This document shows positions 10,240-22,327 of a DNA stretch of 64,000 bases, piece after piece. The stretch's first letter is position 1. Each line of letters opens with the position of its first letter. The stretch covers positions 3,652,160 through 3,716,159 of the forward strand of contig NC_088298.1 of assembly GCF_032854445.1 (NCBI RefSeq), read 5' to 3'. Origin of the DNA: Liolophura sinensis (lineage: Eukaryota; Mollusca; Polyplacophora; Chitonida; Chitonidae). The notes beneath the pieces are model-generated. The model had not been told where the DNA came from. It searched no databases and saw only the letters and a list, made by a program, of their open reading frames with translations. The position numbers and the translations under genes are program-made.

Positions 10240-10511
10240 GATTTATTTATTTATTTATTTAGTTGATTGGTGTTTACGCCATACTCAAAAATATTTCACT
10301 TATACGACGGCAACCAGCATTGTGGTGGGTGGAAACCGAGCAGATCTCAAGAGGGAACCCATGACCATACACAGGTTGCAGCTACACCTTCCTACGGCAG
10401 GAGAGGAAGCAAACAAGAGGTGGATTTGAACTCACAGCAACCGCATTGGTGAGACTCCTGGGTCATTAGGCTGCCCCTAGCGCGCTAAACAACTGAGCTA
10501 CGGAGGCCCAT
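10240..10511 (-). mobile_element. full-length tRNA-derived SINE (RUDI/V-SINE-like)
   Basis: Read on the minus strand it starts GGCCTCCGTAGCTCAGTTG (box A), has a B-box-like GAGTTCAAATCC, and ends in GGCGTAAACACCAATCAAC plus TAAA repeats. This head and tail match SINEs known in mollusc genomes; the family name is from memory. Confidence 0.8.
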
Positions 10512-10854
10512 AAGTCCTGGTCGCCATTGTCAGTATATTGTGACTGGGTGCGGCCTCGTGTCTGGTGTCTTCGGCATGGCGATCTAGTGAGGCGGCACTA
10601 TAAACAGTGTCTGCATTAGAAACGGACTGCTACAAGGAGACACAGTCGTGATATGAACAAAACTACGTTGAAAGCGACGTTAAACTCCATCAAACAAGCA
10701 AACTCAGCAATATTCAGTACCGAAGAACGTGTTTACGTCGCTTCATTAATAATCTTCCGCTAAGTAATTAAGACAGGAACAATAAAAGCGCCGTTTACAA
10801 CAACAACAGGAACAAAAACAAACAAGTAATCCATACCCCACTGCCGTGTTTTAG

Positions 10855-10860
10855 TTTATT
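10855..10860 (-). terminator. poly(A) signal AATAAA, copy 2
   Basis: AATAAA on the minus strand about 305 bp past the stop codon at 11164. Confidence 0.5.
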
Positions 10861-11163
10861 TTAACAAAATAGTTAGAAAGTACAGTGTGATATGATATGC
10901 GTAACAATTAAGTTGTTGAAAAGGTTTACCAGATCGAAGCTAACACTTTCGGCTCATCAAGCACTAAGTCTACTTGGTAATAGGCAGTAGGGTTACGAGA
11001 GTCATCTTGTGTCAGGTAATGTGTTCTTTTTTGCTGTAGATTAATAAAGTCAAATCTAAATATTTTTGTGTGTGTTTTCTTTAAGGTTTAGTCGGTCATG
11101 AAGTTGAACTTTTGAAATGTAAGAAGTGGCTAATTGTATGGGATCGGTTCAGTTTTGCATTGC

Positions 11164-14100
11164 CTACATTCTCAGAAGCAGAGAGCTCATTCCCTGGTCT
11201 TCTTCAGGCAAAATGGCTGTTGCCACAGGTAGAGATGTTTCTCCAGCAGCAAGGGGGTCAGCAGGAGAAGGAGGAGCTTCTACTTTATCAGGAGCAGATA
11301 ACTCTGAAGGTTTTTTCTCGAAGACGTCATCTCCGTGGCTGTTAGGAGGAACGAAAACTTCCTCTTGTGGATCTTCTGGCAACTCTTCTTGTTCAATGGC
11401 TATATTGCTGCCGGCGTCCACTCTGTGAACAGGGATGACCTCCGTGCCGGATGTGGCGGACTTTACCGAGACTACATCCTCTCTGCCGGAAATGTCGACC
11501 GTGTTTTTTTCCCGCTTCACCTTCTCCCGTTCTCGTTTGGCCTCCTTCTCCGCCTCTTTCACCTTCTCCTTCTCTCGCTGTGCTTTCCGTTTAAGCCACG
11601 CCTCGTGCTTCTTGTCTCGGGTTTCCTTCTCGAAAGTAAACCATGGACGCTTTTCGATGTGGAGGTGACCAAAGGCGTGCTCGATGCTGGCTAACTCCTG
11701 TCCCTCGATGGTGTAGATCGGTAGTTTCCGCTCCCCGAGTCGGTGATGAGTCAACATGAATATGTTAATCATGTCGACGGCGTCCTGGGCGTCATACGGG
11801 CCGTACATGTCTGTCCACACAGCCCGACCTGAAACAACAGACAGAATAAAAAATAATCAACTTCCCACTGCCTGGCATCATGACCTAAATTAATATCAGT
11901 TAAAGGGTGATCAACAGGAGATGAAGTCGTAATGAACAACAGATCATATTAAACAGCTTGGACCCGACAGGAGCTTTAGCACGCAAATTAATCCTATAAT
12001 TTGTGCACAGATTCATAGAAAACATATAAAATATTTAAATATTTAAAGAATACGCTAGCGATATGTAAAGACAACACTTAAGCAACTCACCATCCTTTCC
12101 TATTCGACAACGGGGAAACTGTCCCGGATCTGTTTCACGACCGTATTTTTCAAAATCCCTCCTGGAAGAAAAAATAGTCGGTTTTATTTTATTTACTTTT
12201 TATTTCGCTCAGGCGTAAACAAGTTACCAATATTTCAGGAAATTTGTCTTTTATCGGAGTCATATTTGTTCTCTAACCAACTTATTGTTTTGCTTATTTA
12301 TTTATTTATTTATTTGATTGGTGTTACGCCGTATTGAAGAATATTTCATTTATACCACTGCAGCAAGTATTATGCTGGGAGGAAACTGGGCAGAGCCCGG
12401 GAGAAACCCACGACCGTCCGCAGGTTGTGGACAGATCTTCCCACGTACGATATTGTTTTCTTTCCTCAGAAACAGAAAAAGAGGGAAAAAATTTAATGAT
12501 CGACTGTGACCATGTATAGGAAATATGCAAATAACTTACTGGGCTTTTCTATTGGACGACATATACCAGTAATATCCCACTATAGAGAAAAGAAGGAGGA
12601 GCAAAATGCCGACCACGCCCATAACGATGTATATGTCATTGTCAAGTGATGGCGATGTTGATGACGTGTCAGGGGTTGGACCGGGCTCTGGAGAAGAAAC
12701 ACCAGTAAAATTTGAATTACTCAATGTATAAACGAACATATTGACTTTTTTGTCCAAAGCTGACCTTTATTTCGATTTTGTTTTTTCCAAATCACATAAT
12801 ATGTGTACATTTATGTCAGTATAGCAACCACAAATAGCATTTGTACACAGTAGTATATGTAAGCACTAGTGTCTACTTTAAAACGATTTTCTAAATACAA
12901 GGACATCTTCTGCCATTTTCTCTGGAATTTTGACATTTTTCAGTGAGATATATTTTTTTGGTTTATTAATGGGCTGTAACTTTTATAGGTACAACATGAA
13001 CTCGCAGCGTTTGTTATCCAACGTGCACAACTCTTATTCAACAGCCATACTATATACTTGGAAAAAATTCAGGGAATGTTAACAAAAACCACACGGACAT
13101 CTACATATAATCGCCATAATACAACACACAGTGTCTCACCGGACACCAACGCGACCAGTTCCTCACATCGTCACGATAACTCGCCTTTCACTTTGTAACG
13201 TCAAGTTAAAAACCAATGTTTATATAAACGACTTCAAGTCCGTTCATCTGTTTATAAATCATATAAAAGGCCAAACCATTTTGTTAAGTGAAAGTCCTTA
13301 AGCCCGCGCAAATATAAAAACAGCTACATGCTTGAAGCTACACAACTTTAGTCCAAATTACTTTAGGTCAGTAGGCCTATAATCATGTAGATATATATAC
13401 CTCCAAGGTACAATGTTTCCCAATATAAAGAATTAGAACTGTTTGTAGTACCTTGGTGTAAATCGTGGCCGTTTGCGCAGTCTAATTGTGGCGGTTTGGA
13501 CAGTGTATTGTGGCCGTTTGCGCACTTTATTGTGGACGTTTGCGCAGTCTGTCGTTTGTTGAAGACAACTTGTAGCCTATTCCACAAATATGGCGTGCGT
13601 ATCTTTTCACGGCCGCCCTAGTTTACGTAAAGATTTTCATTGACGGTGGTTTTTTCCAGGCACTCTGCCTTTTTCCGCCCATAAAACTATATGTCACAAA
13701 TTCTTTAGAACGGTGTTAAGAAACAATTAAATAAATCAACACATAAATAATTACCGGAAACAAATGAGCCAATATGCACAACATGTGTGCAGGAAAAGTT
13801 TTCAGAACTAGAATAGAGAATTCTCGCCTAAAACAACCGCCCAAAGCCATGTAGGCTACACTTTAGTTCTTACGTATACTTCTAGCATGTGGTCACACTT
13901 TTTGATGTACGTGTTCTCATAAGCACACTTAGTTAAATGCAAAAGACACGCAGAAGTGCTTTATCCACCTTTTGAGCCCCTGTGTAAAGTCTCTCCCATT
14001 TGCGAATACCCCCACCTTTTCCATAAACTCCCCTCAGTCCAACGTTTTTTAATTTCACCAAAACATACAGGTTGGTGCCGTATTTAATTTTTGCACCAAA

Positions 14101-14334
14101 GGCTCTCCATTTAAAGATGAAGAGGGAAGCATTTGATCAAATATGACTTAGCTCACCAGTGTCAAATTGAATTCCATTACGAATCTTACCTTGTCCAGTG
14201 TTTACAGTCGGCACAGAAGTACCAGTCGATTTAGCTGTTGTCGTAACAGTTTCTCGTCTCTTCAGTGGTAGGGCAGATGTCTTGTGTACACAATAGTTGA
14301 AAAGAAACAGCAAAGAAAATCTGAAAACGTTCAT
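11164..14334 (-). CDS. tandem single-pass membrane protein, copy 2 (intact, 342 aa)
   Basis: Exons 14190-14334, 12540-12687, 12091-12161 and 11164-11828 join in phase (145+148+71+665 = 1029 nt) with GT/AG at every junction. Residues 1-21 are a hydrophobic signal peptide (FRFSLLFLFNYCV). Residues 22-66 form a short Ser/Thr/Pro-rich ectodomain that could be O-glycosylated. Residues 67-90 are one transmembrane helix (GVVGILLLLLFSIVG). Residues 91-342 would be cytoplasmic: a conserved aromatic/charged block (about 125-187, starting VWTDMYGPY), a Lys/Glu/Arg helix likely to coil (about 188-230), and an acidic Pro-rich tail. I do not recognise the family. The topology suggests a small type I adaptor or receptor-like protein. 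The other intact copies are nearly identical. Confidence 0.8.
12292..12450 (-). mobile_element. truncated tRNA-SINE, intron 2 of copy 2
   Basis: Same headless SINE at the homologous place as in copy 1. Confidence 0.75.
13462..13565 (+). repeat. 22-bp minisatellite, about 4 units (copy 2)
   Basis: GTTTGCGCAGTC-type units, here mixed with TTTGGACAGTGTATTG variants. Confidence 0.75.
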
Positions 14335-14485
14335 CTTTTCTGTGCGGCGATTCGTCAACTGGGACAATAGCCCCAAGCGCGTGAGCGATTGTGACGTCAT
14401 GAAATCATCTGACGTCTATAGGACAGCGGAACGTCCCGAAGTCTTCCGATCAAACGACGTCCTTTCCGCAAACTTTCTATAATGA
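14335..14485 (-). promoter_or_regulatory. promoter of copy 2 with CRE
   Basis: TGACGTCA lies at 14392-14399, 58 bp upstream of the ATG, with a second partial site (TGACGTCT) nearby. Conserved between copies. Confidence 0.55.
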
Positions 14486-14824
14486 GAAACTGGGGGACCA
14501 GCTACACACAAGGTCTAAATGACAGTAAAATGCATCGTTTTCTGCTGTGACGTTTCAGTGCGTGTGTACTTAATATATGTTTTATGATCTCACGTACATC
14601 GATAATTATGACATAATAAAGGAGTTCACAGCTATGGACCATCTTGATACAGGAGGTTTGCGAGTTCCCCCATTCGATCAGTTTATAAGTCATGCTTGCG
14701 AAACCCAAACCAAAGTCTGGGAAACCACCGCACTGAGCCATGTAGATATCTGACAACCTTACTGACATAAAGCCGCTGAATCATTATCAAGAACTGGCTT
14801 TCTCTCTAATAGATTAAGATAAAT

Positions 14825-15565
14825 AAACCGGTGATAACTAAAGGCAAGGAATGTAAATGAATAGGTGTTAACTCAAGCCAAGGATTGTAACGAAACGGTA
14901 CTAACTCAAGTCACGGATTGTAAATGATCCGGTAATAACTCAAGCCACGGATTCTAAAGGATCCGGTAATAACTCAAACTGCGGATTATAAATGATCCGG
15001 TAATAGATCAATCCACGGATTGTAAATGAACCAGTAATAACTGAAACCAAGGATTGTGAATGAACCAGTGCTAACTCAAGCTGGCATTACCCCAAATTTA
15101 AGCTGGTTAAATGAGGCGGTGGACCTAGTATCCCGAACCTAAGATGATTAAATGAACAGGTAGGCCCGGTACTCCAGACCCAAGATGGTTAAATGAACGG
15201 GTAGGCTTTATGGACTAAACCTAAAATGGTTAAATGAACACATGGTGGGTATAGTACCCCAAACCTGAGATGGTTAAATGAACTGGTGGGCATAGCTCCA
15301 CAAACTTTAGACGATTAAATTAGCTGATGGGCCTAGTGTCTCAAATCTAAGATGGTTACATACTGGTGGGTCTAGTGCCCAAACCTAAAATGGATAAGTG
15401 AGCTGTTAGGCCTGTTATCCCAAACCTCAGATGGTTAAATACTGGTGGGTCTAGTACCCAAACCTAAAATGGATAAGTGAGCTGTTAGGCCTATTACCCC
15501 AAACCTCAGATGGTTAAGTGAGCTGATGTTATCTCAAACCTATATACTCGTTAAATAAACCGGTA
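14825..15565 (+). repeat. degenerate 41-bp minisatellite upstream of copy 2
   Basis: Same family as 9270-9905, with extra GATCCGGTAATAACTCAA-type units at the left. Confidence 0.8.
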
Positions 15566-15905
15566 CTACCCCCAACAACTACACCACATAACAACACGCA
15601 GCGTCTTTCATGCATGGATGTTATGTATAACGTATACTGTTTAGCTATTAAGCAGCCCAAAGTCTTTTGAGAAGCCATACTATCAAAGTACGATGATATC
15701 CCACTGTTGTCAAAAAAAACATTGGCACCAACTGACAATTCGTATCTGCTCAGTAACGTATCATGGCGTAGTATGTATAGTGTGTCAGCGTCGTGGACGG
15801 CAGGTATGAGGCTCAACCCCAGATCATAGCTAAAAGGCTATAGCATCAGTATTCTTGACATATACTATCTCATTAGGCGCTCAGCATAAGAGGAATGGAC
15901 CAAGT

Positions 15906-16182
15906 GATTTATTTATTTATTTATTCATTTATTTGATTGGTGTTTTACGCCATACTGAAAAATGTTACACTTATACAACGGCGACCAGCATTGTGGTGGG
16001 TGGAAACCGAGCAGAGCCAGGGGTAAACCCACGACCATACGCAGGTTGCAGCTACACCTTCTCACGTACGGCAGGAGAGGAAGCAAACAAGAGTTGGATT
16101 TGATCTCACAGCAACCGCATTGGTGAGACTCCTGGGTCATTAGGCTGCGCTAGCGCGCTAACCAACTGCGCTACGGAGGCCC
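15906..16182 (-). mobile_element. full-length tRNA-derived SINE
   Basis: Homologous to 10240-10511, ending at CTGCGCTACGGAGGCCCC. It has been carried along with the tandem unit. Confidence 0.8.
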
Positions 16183-16539
16183 CTATGAACAAAGTCCTGG
16201 TCGCCATTGTCAGTATATTGTGACTGGATGCGGCCTCGTGTCTGGTGTCTTCGGCATGGCGATTTAGTTAGGCGGCACTATAAACAGTGTCTGCATTACA
16301 AACGGACTGCTACAAGGAGACAGAGTTGTGATATGAATAGAACTACGTTGAAAGCGACGTTAAACTCCATTCCATCAAACAAACAAACTCAGCAATATTC
16401 AGTGCCAAAGAACGTGTTTACGTCGCTTCATTGATAATCTTCCGCTAAGTTATTAAAGCAGGAACAATAAAAGCGCCGTTTACAACAACAACAGGAACAA
16501 AAACAAACAAATAGTCCATTCCCCACGGTCGTGTTTTAG

Positions 16540-16545
16540 TTTATT
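16540..16545 (-). terminator. poly(A) signal AATAAA, copy 3
   Basis: AATAAA on the minus strand about 305 bp past the stop codon at 16849. Confidence 0.5.
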
Positions 16546-16848
16546 TTAACAAAATAGTTAGAAAGTACAGCGTGATATGATATGCGTAACAATTAAGTTG
16601 TCGAAAAGGTTTACCAGATCGAAGCTAACACTTCCGGGTCATCAAGCACTAAGTCTACTTGGTAATAGGCAGTAGGATTACGAGAGTCATCTTGTGTCAG
16701 GTAATGTGTTCTATTTTGCTGTAGATTAAAAAAGTCAAATCTAAATATTTTTGTGTGGGTTTTCTTTAAGTTTTAGTCGGTCATGAAGTTGAACTTTTGA
16801 AATGTAAGAAGTGGCTAATTGTATGGAATCGGTTCAGTTTTGCATTGC

Positions 16849-19800
16849 CTACATTCTCAGAAGCAGAGAGCTCATTCCCTGGTCTTCTTCAGGCATAATG
16901 GCTCTTGCCACAGGTAGAGATGTTTCTCCAGCAGCAAAGGGGTCAGCAGGAGGAGGAGGAGCCTCTACTTTATCAGGAGCAGATAATTCTGAAGGTTTTT
17001 TCTCCACCACGTCATCTCCGTGGCTGTTAGGAGGAACGAAAACTTCCTCTCGTGGATCTTCTGGCAACTCTTCTTGTTCAATGGCTATATTGCTGCCGGC
17101 GTCCACTCTGTGAACAGGGATGACCTCCGTGCCGAATGTGGCGGACTTTACCGAGACTACATCCTCTCTGCCGGAAATGTCGACCATGTTTTTTTCTCGC
17201 TTCGTCTTCTCCCGTTCTCGCTTGGCCTCCTTCTCCGCCTCTTTCACCTTCTCCTTCTCTCGCTGTGCTTTCCGTTTAAGCCAAGCCTCGTGCTTCTTGT
17301 CTTGGGTTTCCTTCTCGAAAGTAAACCATGGACGCTTTTCGATGTGGAGGTGACCAAAGGCGTGCTCGATGCTGGCTAACTCCTGTCCCTCGATGGTGTA
17401 GATCGGCAGTTTCCGCTCCCCGAGTCGGTGATGCGTCAACATGAATATGTTAATCATGTCGACGGCGTCCTGGGCGTTATACGGGCCGTACATGTCTGTC
17501 CACACAGCCCGACCTGAAACAACAGACAGAATACAAAATAATCTACTTCGCACTGCCTATCACCATGACCTGAATTAATATGAGTTAAACGGTGATCAAA
17601 AGGAGATGAAGTCGTAATAAAGAACAGATCATATTAAACAGCTTGGACCCGACAGGAGCTTTAGCATGCAAATTAATCCTATAATTTGTGCACAGATTCA
17701 TAGAAAACATATAAAATATTTAAATATTTACAGAATACACTAGCGATATGTAAAGACAACATTTAAGCAACTCACCATCCTTTCCTATTCGACAACGGGG
17801 AAACTGTCCCGGATCTGTTTCATGACCGTACCTTTCAAAATCCCTCCTGGAAGAAAAAAAAGTCTTTTTTTTATTTACTTTTTACATAGCTCACGCGTAA
17901 ACAAGTTACCAAAATTTCAGGAAATTTGTCGTTTATCGTAGTCATATTATTTGTTCTCTAACTACCTTATTGTTTTGTTTGTTTATTTATTTATTTGATT
18001 GGTGTTACGCCTTACTCAAGAATGTTTCAGTTATACGACGGCAGCCAACATTATGCTAGGAGGAAACCGGGCAGAGCCCAAGGGAAACCCATGACCATCC
18101 GCAGGTTGATGAAACACCTTCCCACGTACGATATTGTTGTCTTTTCAGAGAAATAGGAAGAATGGAAAAAAAATGAACGATCGACTGTGACCATATATAG
18201 GAAATATGCAATTAACTTACTGGGCTTTTCTATTTGACGACATATACCAGTAATATCCCACTATAGAGAAAAGAAGGAGGAGCAAAATGCCGACCACGCC
18301 CATAACGATGTATATGTCATTGTCAGATGATGACGATGTTGATGACGTGTCAGGGGTTGGACCGGGCTCTGGAGAAGAAATACCAGTAAAATATGAATTA
18401 CTCAATATATAAACGAACATACTGACTTTTTGACCAAAGCTGACCTTTATTTCGATTTTCTTTCTTCCTAATCACATAATAGGCCTATGTGTACATTCAT
18501 GTCAGTATAGCAACCACCAATGACATTTGTACACTGTAGTATATGTAAGCACTAGTGTCTAATTTAAAACGATTTTCTAAAGACAGGGACATCTTCTGCC
18601 ATTTTCTCTGGAATTTTGACAGAGTCTCATTTTTCAATGAGATATATTTTTCTAGTTTATTGGTGGGCTGTAACTTGTATAGGTACAACATGAACTCGCA
18701 GCGTTTGTTATCCAACTTGCACAACTCTTATTTAACAGCCATACTCTATACTTGGAAAAAATTCAGGGAATGCTAACAAAAACCACACGGACATCTACAT
18801 ATCATCGCCACAATACAACACAGTGTCTCACCGGACACCAAGGCGACCAGTTCCTCACATCGACACGATAACTCGCCTTTCACTTCGTAACGTCAAGTTA
18901 AAAATGAATGTTTATATAAACGACTTCAAGTCCGTTCATCTGTTTATATATCATTTGAAAAGGCCAAACCATTTTGTTAACTGAAAGTCCTAAAGCCCGC
19001 GCAAATATGAAAACAGCTACATGCTTGAAGCTATACCACTTTAGTCCAAATTACTTTAGGTCATTAGGCGTATAATCATGGAGATATATATACCTCCATG
19101 GTACAATGTTTCCCATTATGAAGAATTAGAACTGTTTGTAGTGCCTTGGTGAAAATCGTGGCCGTTTGCGCAGTCTAATTGTGGCGGTTTGGACAGTGTA
19201 TTCTGGCCGTTTGCGCAGTCTTTTGTGGACGTTTGCGCATTCTGTCGTTTGTTAAAGACAACTTGTAGCATATTCCACAAATATGGCGTGTGTATCTTTT
19301 CGCGGCCGCCCTAGTTTACGTAAAGCTTTTTATTGACTACCCAAAAACGGTGGTTTTCTCCAGGCACTCCGGCTTTTTCTGCCCATAAAACTATTTGTCA
19401 CAAATTCTTTAGAGCGGTGTTAAGAAACAATTAAATAAATCAACACAAAAATAATTACCGGAAACGAATGAGCCAATATGCACATAATGTGTGCAGGGAA
19501 AGTTGTCACAACTAGAATAGAGAATTCGTAAAACGCCATCTCGCCTTAAATAACCGCCCAAAGCCATGTAGGCTACACTTTAGTTCTTACGTGTACTTCT
19601 AGCATGTGGTCACACTTTTTCATGTACGTGTTCTCATAAGCACACTCAGCTACATACACAAGCAGAAGTGTTTTTCTCTACCATTTGGACCTCTGTAAAC
19701 AGTCTCTCCTACTTGCAAATACCCCCACTTTTCCGTAAAACTCCCCTCAGTCCAACGTTTTTTAATTTCACCAAAACATACAGGTTGGTGCCGTATTTAC

Positions 19801-20047
19801 TTTTTGCACCAAAGGCTCTCCATTTAAAGATGAAGAGGGAAGCAGTAGATCAAATATGCCTTAGTTCACCAGTGTTAAATTGAATTCTATTACAAATCTT
19901 ACCTAGCCCAGTGTTTACAGTCGGCACAGAAGTACCAGTCGATTTAGCTGTTGTCGTAACAGTTTCTCGTCTCTTCAGTGGTAGGGCAGATGTCTTGTGT
20001 ACACAATAGTTGAAAAGAAACAGCAAAGAAAGTCTGAAAACGTTCAT
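16849..20047 (-). CDS. tandem single-pass membrane protein, copy 3 (intact, 342 aa)
   Basis: Exons 19903-20047, 18221-18368, 17776-17846 and 16849-17513 have exactly the lengths found in copy 2 and keep all splice sites. The signal peptide, transmembrane helix and cytoplasmic layout are the same. Substitutions are scattered (for example PYNAQD for PYDAQD in the tail block, and SSSDND before the membrane helix). The coiled-coil run remains rich in Lys, Glu and Arg. Function is unknown, as for copy 2. Confidence 0.8.
17978..18133 (-). mobile_element. truncated tRNA-SINE, intron 2 of copy 3
   Basis: Headless SINE at the homologous place in the unit. Confidence 0.75.
19157..19258 (+). repeat. 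22-bp minisatellite, about 4 units (copy 3)
   Basis: Same units and position as in copies 1 and 2. Confidence 0.75.
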
Positions 20048-20198
20048 CTTTTCTGTGGGGCGATTCGTCAACTGGGACAATAGCCCCAAGCGAGTGAGCG
20101 ATTGTGACGTCATAAAACTATATGACGTCTATAGGACAGCGGAACGTCCCGACGTCTTCCGATCGAACGACGTCGTTTCCGCTAACTTTTTATAATGA
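20048..20198 (-). promoter_or_regulatory. promoter of copy 3 with CRE
   Basis: TGACGTCA lies at 20105-20112, 58 bp upstream of the ATG. Confidence 0.55.
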
Positions 20199-20534
20199 GC
20201 GACTCAAGGACGAGCTACACACACGGTCCAAATGACAGTAAAACCCATTGTTTTCTGCTGCATCGTTGCAGTGCGTGTGTACTTCATATATGTTTTATGA
20301 TGTCACGTACACTGATAATTGTGACATAATAAAGGAAAGAACAAATGAGTTCACAGCTATGGGCCGTCTTGATACAGGAGTTTTGCGAGTTCCCCCATTC
20401 GATCAGTTTGTAAGTCATGTTTGCGAAACCCAAACCAAAGTCTGGGAAACCACCGCACTGAGCCATGTAGATATCCAACAATCTTACTGACATAAAGTCG
20501 TTATATCACCAGTAAGAACTGGCTTTCTCTCTGA

Positions 20535-21060
20535 TAGATTAAGATAAATAAACCGGTGATAACTCAAGCCACGGAATGTAAACGAAACGGCACTAACTCA
20601 AGTCACTGATTGTAAATGAACTGGTAATAACTGAAACCAGGGATTGTGATTGAACCAGTGCTAACTCAAGCTGGCATTACCCCAAATTTAAGCTGGTTAA
20701 ATGAGGCGGTGGACCTAAGATGATTAAATGAACAGGTAGGCCCAGTACTCCAGACCCAAGATGGTTAAATGAACGGGTAGACTAAACCTAAAATGGTTAA
20801 ATGAACACATGGTGGGTATAGTACCCCAAACCCATGATGGTTAAATGAGCTGGTGGGCATAGTTCCACAAACTTTAGACGATGAAATTAGCTGATGGGCT
20901 TAGTGTCTCAAATCTAAGATGGTTTAATACTGGTGGGTCTAGTACCCAAACCTAAAATGTATAAGTGAGCTGTTTGGCCTATTACCCCAAACCTCAGATC
21001 GTTAAATGAGCTGATGTTATCTCAAACCTATATACTCGTTAAATAAACCGGCGCTACCCC
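20535..21060 (+). repeat. degenerate 41-bp minisatellite upstream of copy 3
   Basis: Same family as 9270-9905 but shorter. Confidence 0.8.
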
Positions 21061-21392
21061 CAACAACTACACCACATAACAACACGCAACATCTTTCATG
21101 CATGGATGTTATGTACAGCGTATACTGTTTAGCTATTAAGCAGCCCAACATCTTTTGAGAAGCCATACTATCAAAGAAGGATGATATCCCACTGTTGTCA
21201 GAAAGACATTGGCACCAACTGACAAGTCGTATCTGGGAAGTAACGTATCGTGGCGTAGTATCTATAGTGTGTCAGCTTCGTAGACGGCGGGTACAGGGTT
21301 CAATCCCAGATCATAGCTATAAGGCTATAGCATCAGTATTCTTGACATATACTATCTCATTAGGCGCTCAGCATAAGAGGAATGGACCAAGT

Positions 21393-21669
21393 GATTTATT
21401 TATTTATTTATTCATTTATTTGATTGGTGTTTTACGCCATACTGAAAAATGTTACACTTATACAACGGCGACCAGCATTGTGGTGGGTGGAAACCGAGCA
21501 GATCCCGGGGAAAACCCACGACCATACGCAGGTTGAAGCCACACCGTTCCACGTACGGCAGGAGAGGAAGCAAACAAGAGTTGGATTTGAACTCACAGCA
21601 ACCGCATTGGTGAGACTCCTGGGTCATTAGGCTGCGCTAGCGCGATAACCAACTGAGCTACGGAGGCCC
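21393..21669 (-). mobile_element. full-length tRNA-derived SINE
   Basis: Homologous to 15906-16182, between units 3 and 4. Confidence 0.8.
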
Positions 21670-22017
21670 CGATGGACAAGGTTCATGTCGCCATTGTCAG
21701 TATATTGTGACTTGGTGCGGCGTCGTGTCTGGTGTCTTCAGCATGGCGATCTAGTTAGGCGGCACTATAAACAGTGTCTGCATTACAAACAGACTGCTAC
21801 AAGGAGACAGAGTTGTGATATGAACAAAACTACGTTGAAAGCGACGTTAAACTCCATTCTATCAAACAAGCAAACTCAGCAATATTCAGTGCCAAAGAAC
21901 GTGTTTACGTCGCTTCATTGATAATCTTCCGCTAAGTAATTAAGACATGAACAATAAAAGCGATATTTACAACAACAGGAAAAAAAAAATAATCCATTCC
22001 CCACGGTCGTATTTTAG

Positions 22018-22023
22018 TTTATT
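22018..22023 (-). terminator. poly(A) signal AATAAA, copy 4
   Basis: AATAAA on the minus strand about 305 bp past the stop codon at 22328. Confidence 0.5.
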
Positions 22024-22327
22024 TTAACTAAAATAGTTAGAAAGTACAGCGTGATATGATATGTGTAACAATTAAGTTGTTGAAAATGTTTACCAGATCG
22101 AAGCTAACAATTTCGGGTCATCAAGCTCTAAGTCTACTCGGTAACAGGCAGTAGTGTTACGAGAGTCATCTTGTGTCAGGAAATGTGTTCTTTTTTGCTG
22201 TAGATTAAAAAAGTCAAATCTAAATATTTTTGTGTGTGTTTTCTTTAAGTTTTAGTCGGTTATGAAGCTGAACTTTTGAAATGTAAGAAGTGGCTAATTG
22301 TATGGGATCGGTTCAGTTTTGCATTGC

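Larger units (their letters stand above)
5037..10608 (-). repeat. tandem unit copy 1 (about 5.57 kb)
   Basis: First of four head-to-tail units that each begin with the CAGTGTCTGCATTA block. The order on the plus strand is poly(A) signal, exons 4-3-2-1 of the membrane-protein gene, CRE promoter, 41-bp minisatellite, SINE. Exon-to-exon spacing is nearly constant between units, so the whole block was duplicated. Confidence 0.9.
10609..16285 (-). repeat. tandem unit copy 2 (about 5.68 kb)
   Basis: Second head-to-tail unit, with the same internal order as unit 1. Confidence 0.9.
16286..21770 (-). repeat. tandem unit copy 3 (about 5.49 kb)
   Basis: Third head-to-tail unit. Confidence 0.9.

Noticed and set aside
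11335-11694. 119-residue plus-strand frames (and 77-100 residue neighbours) repeated in every tandem unit
   Set aside because: They are antisense shadows of exon 4 of the membrane-protein gene. The sense frame has splice sites, a signal peptide and an intact phase.
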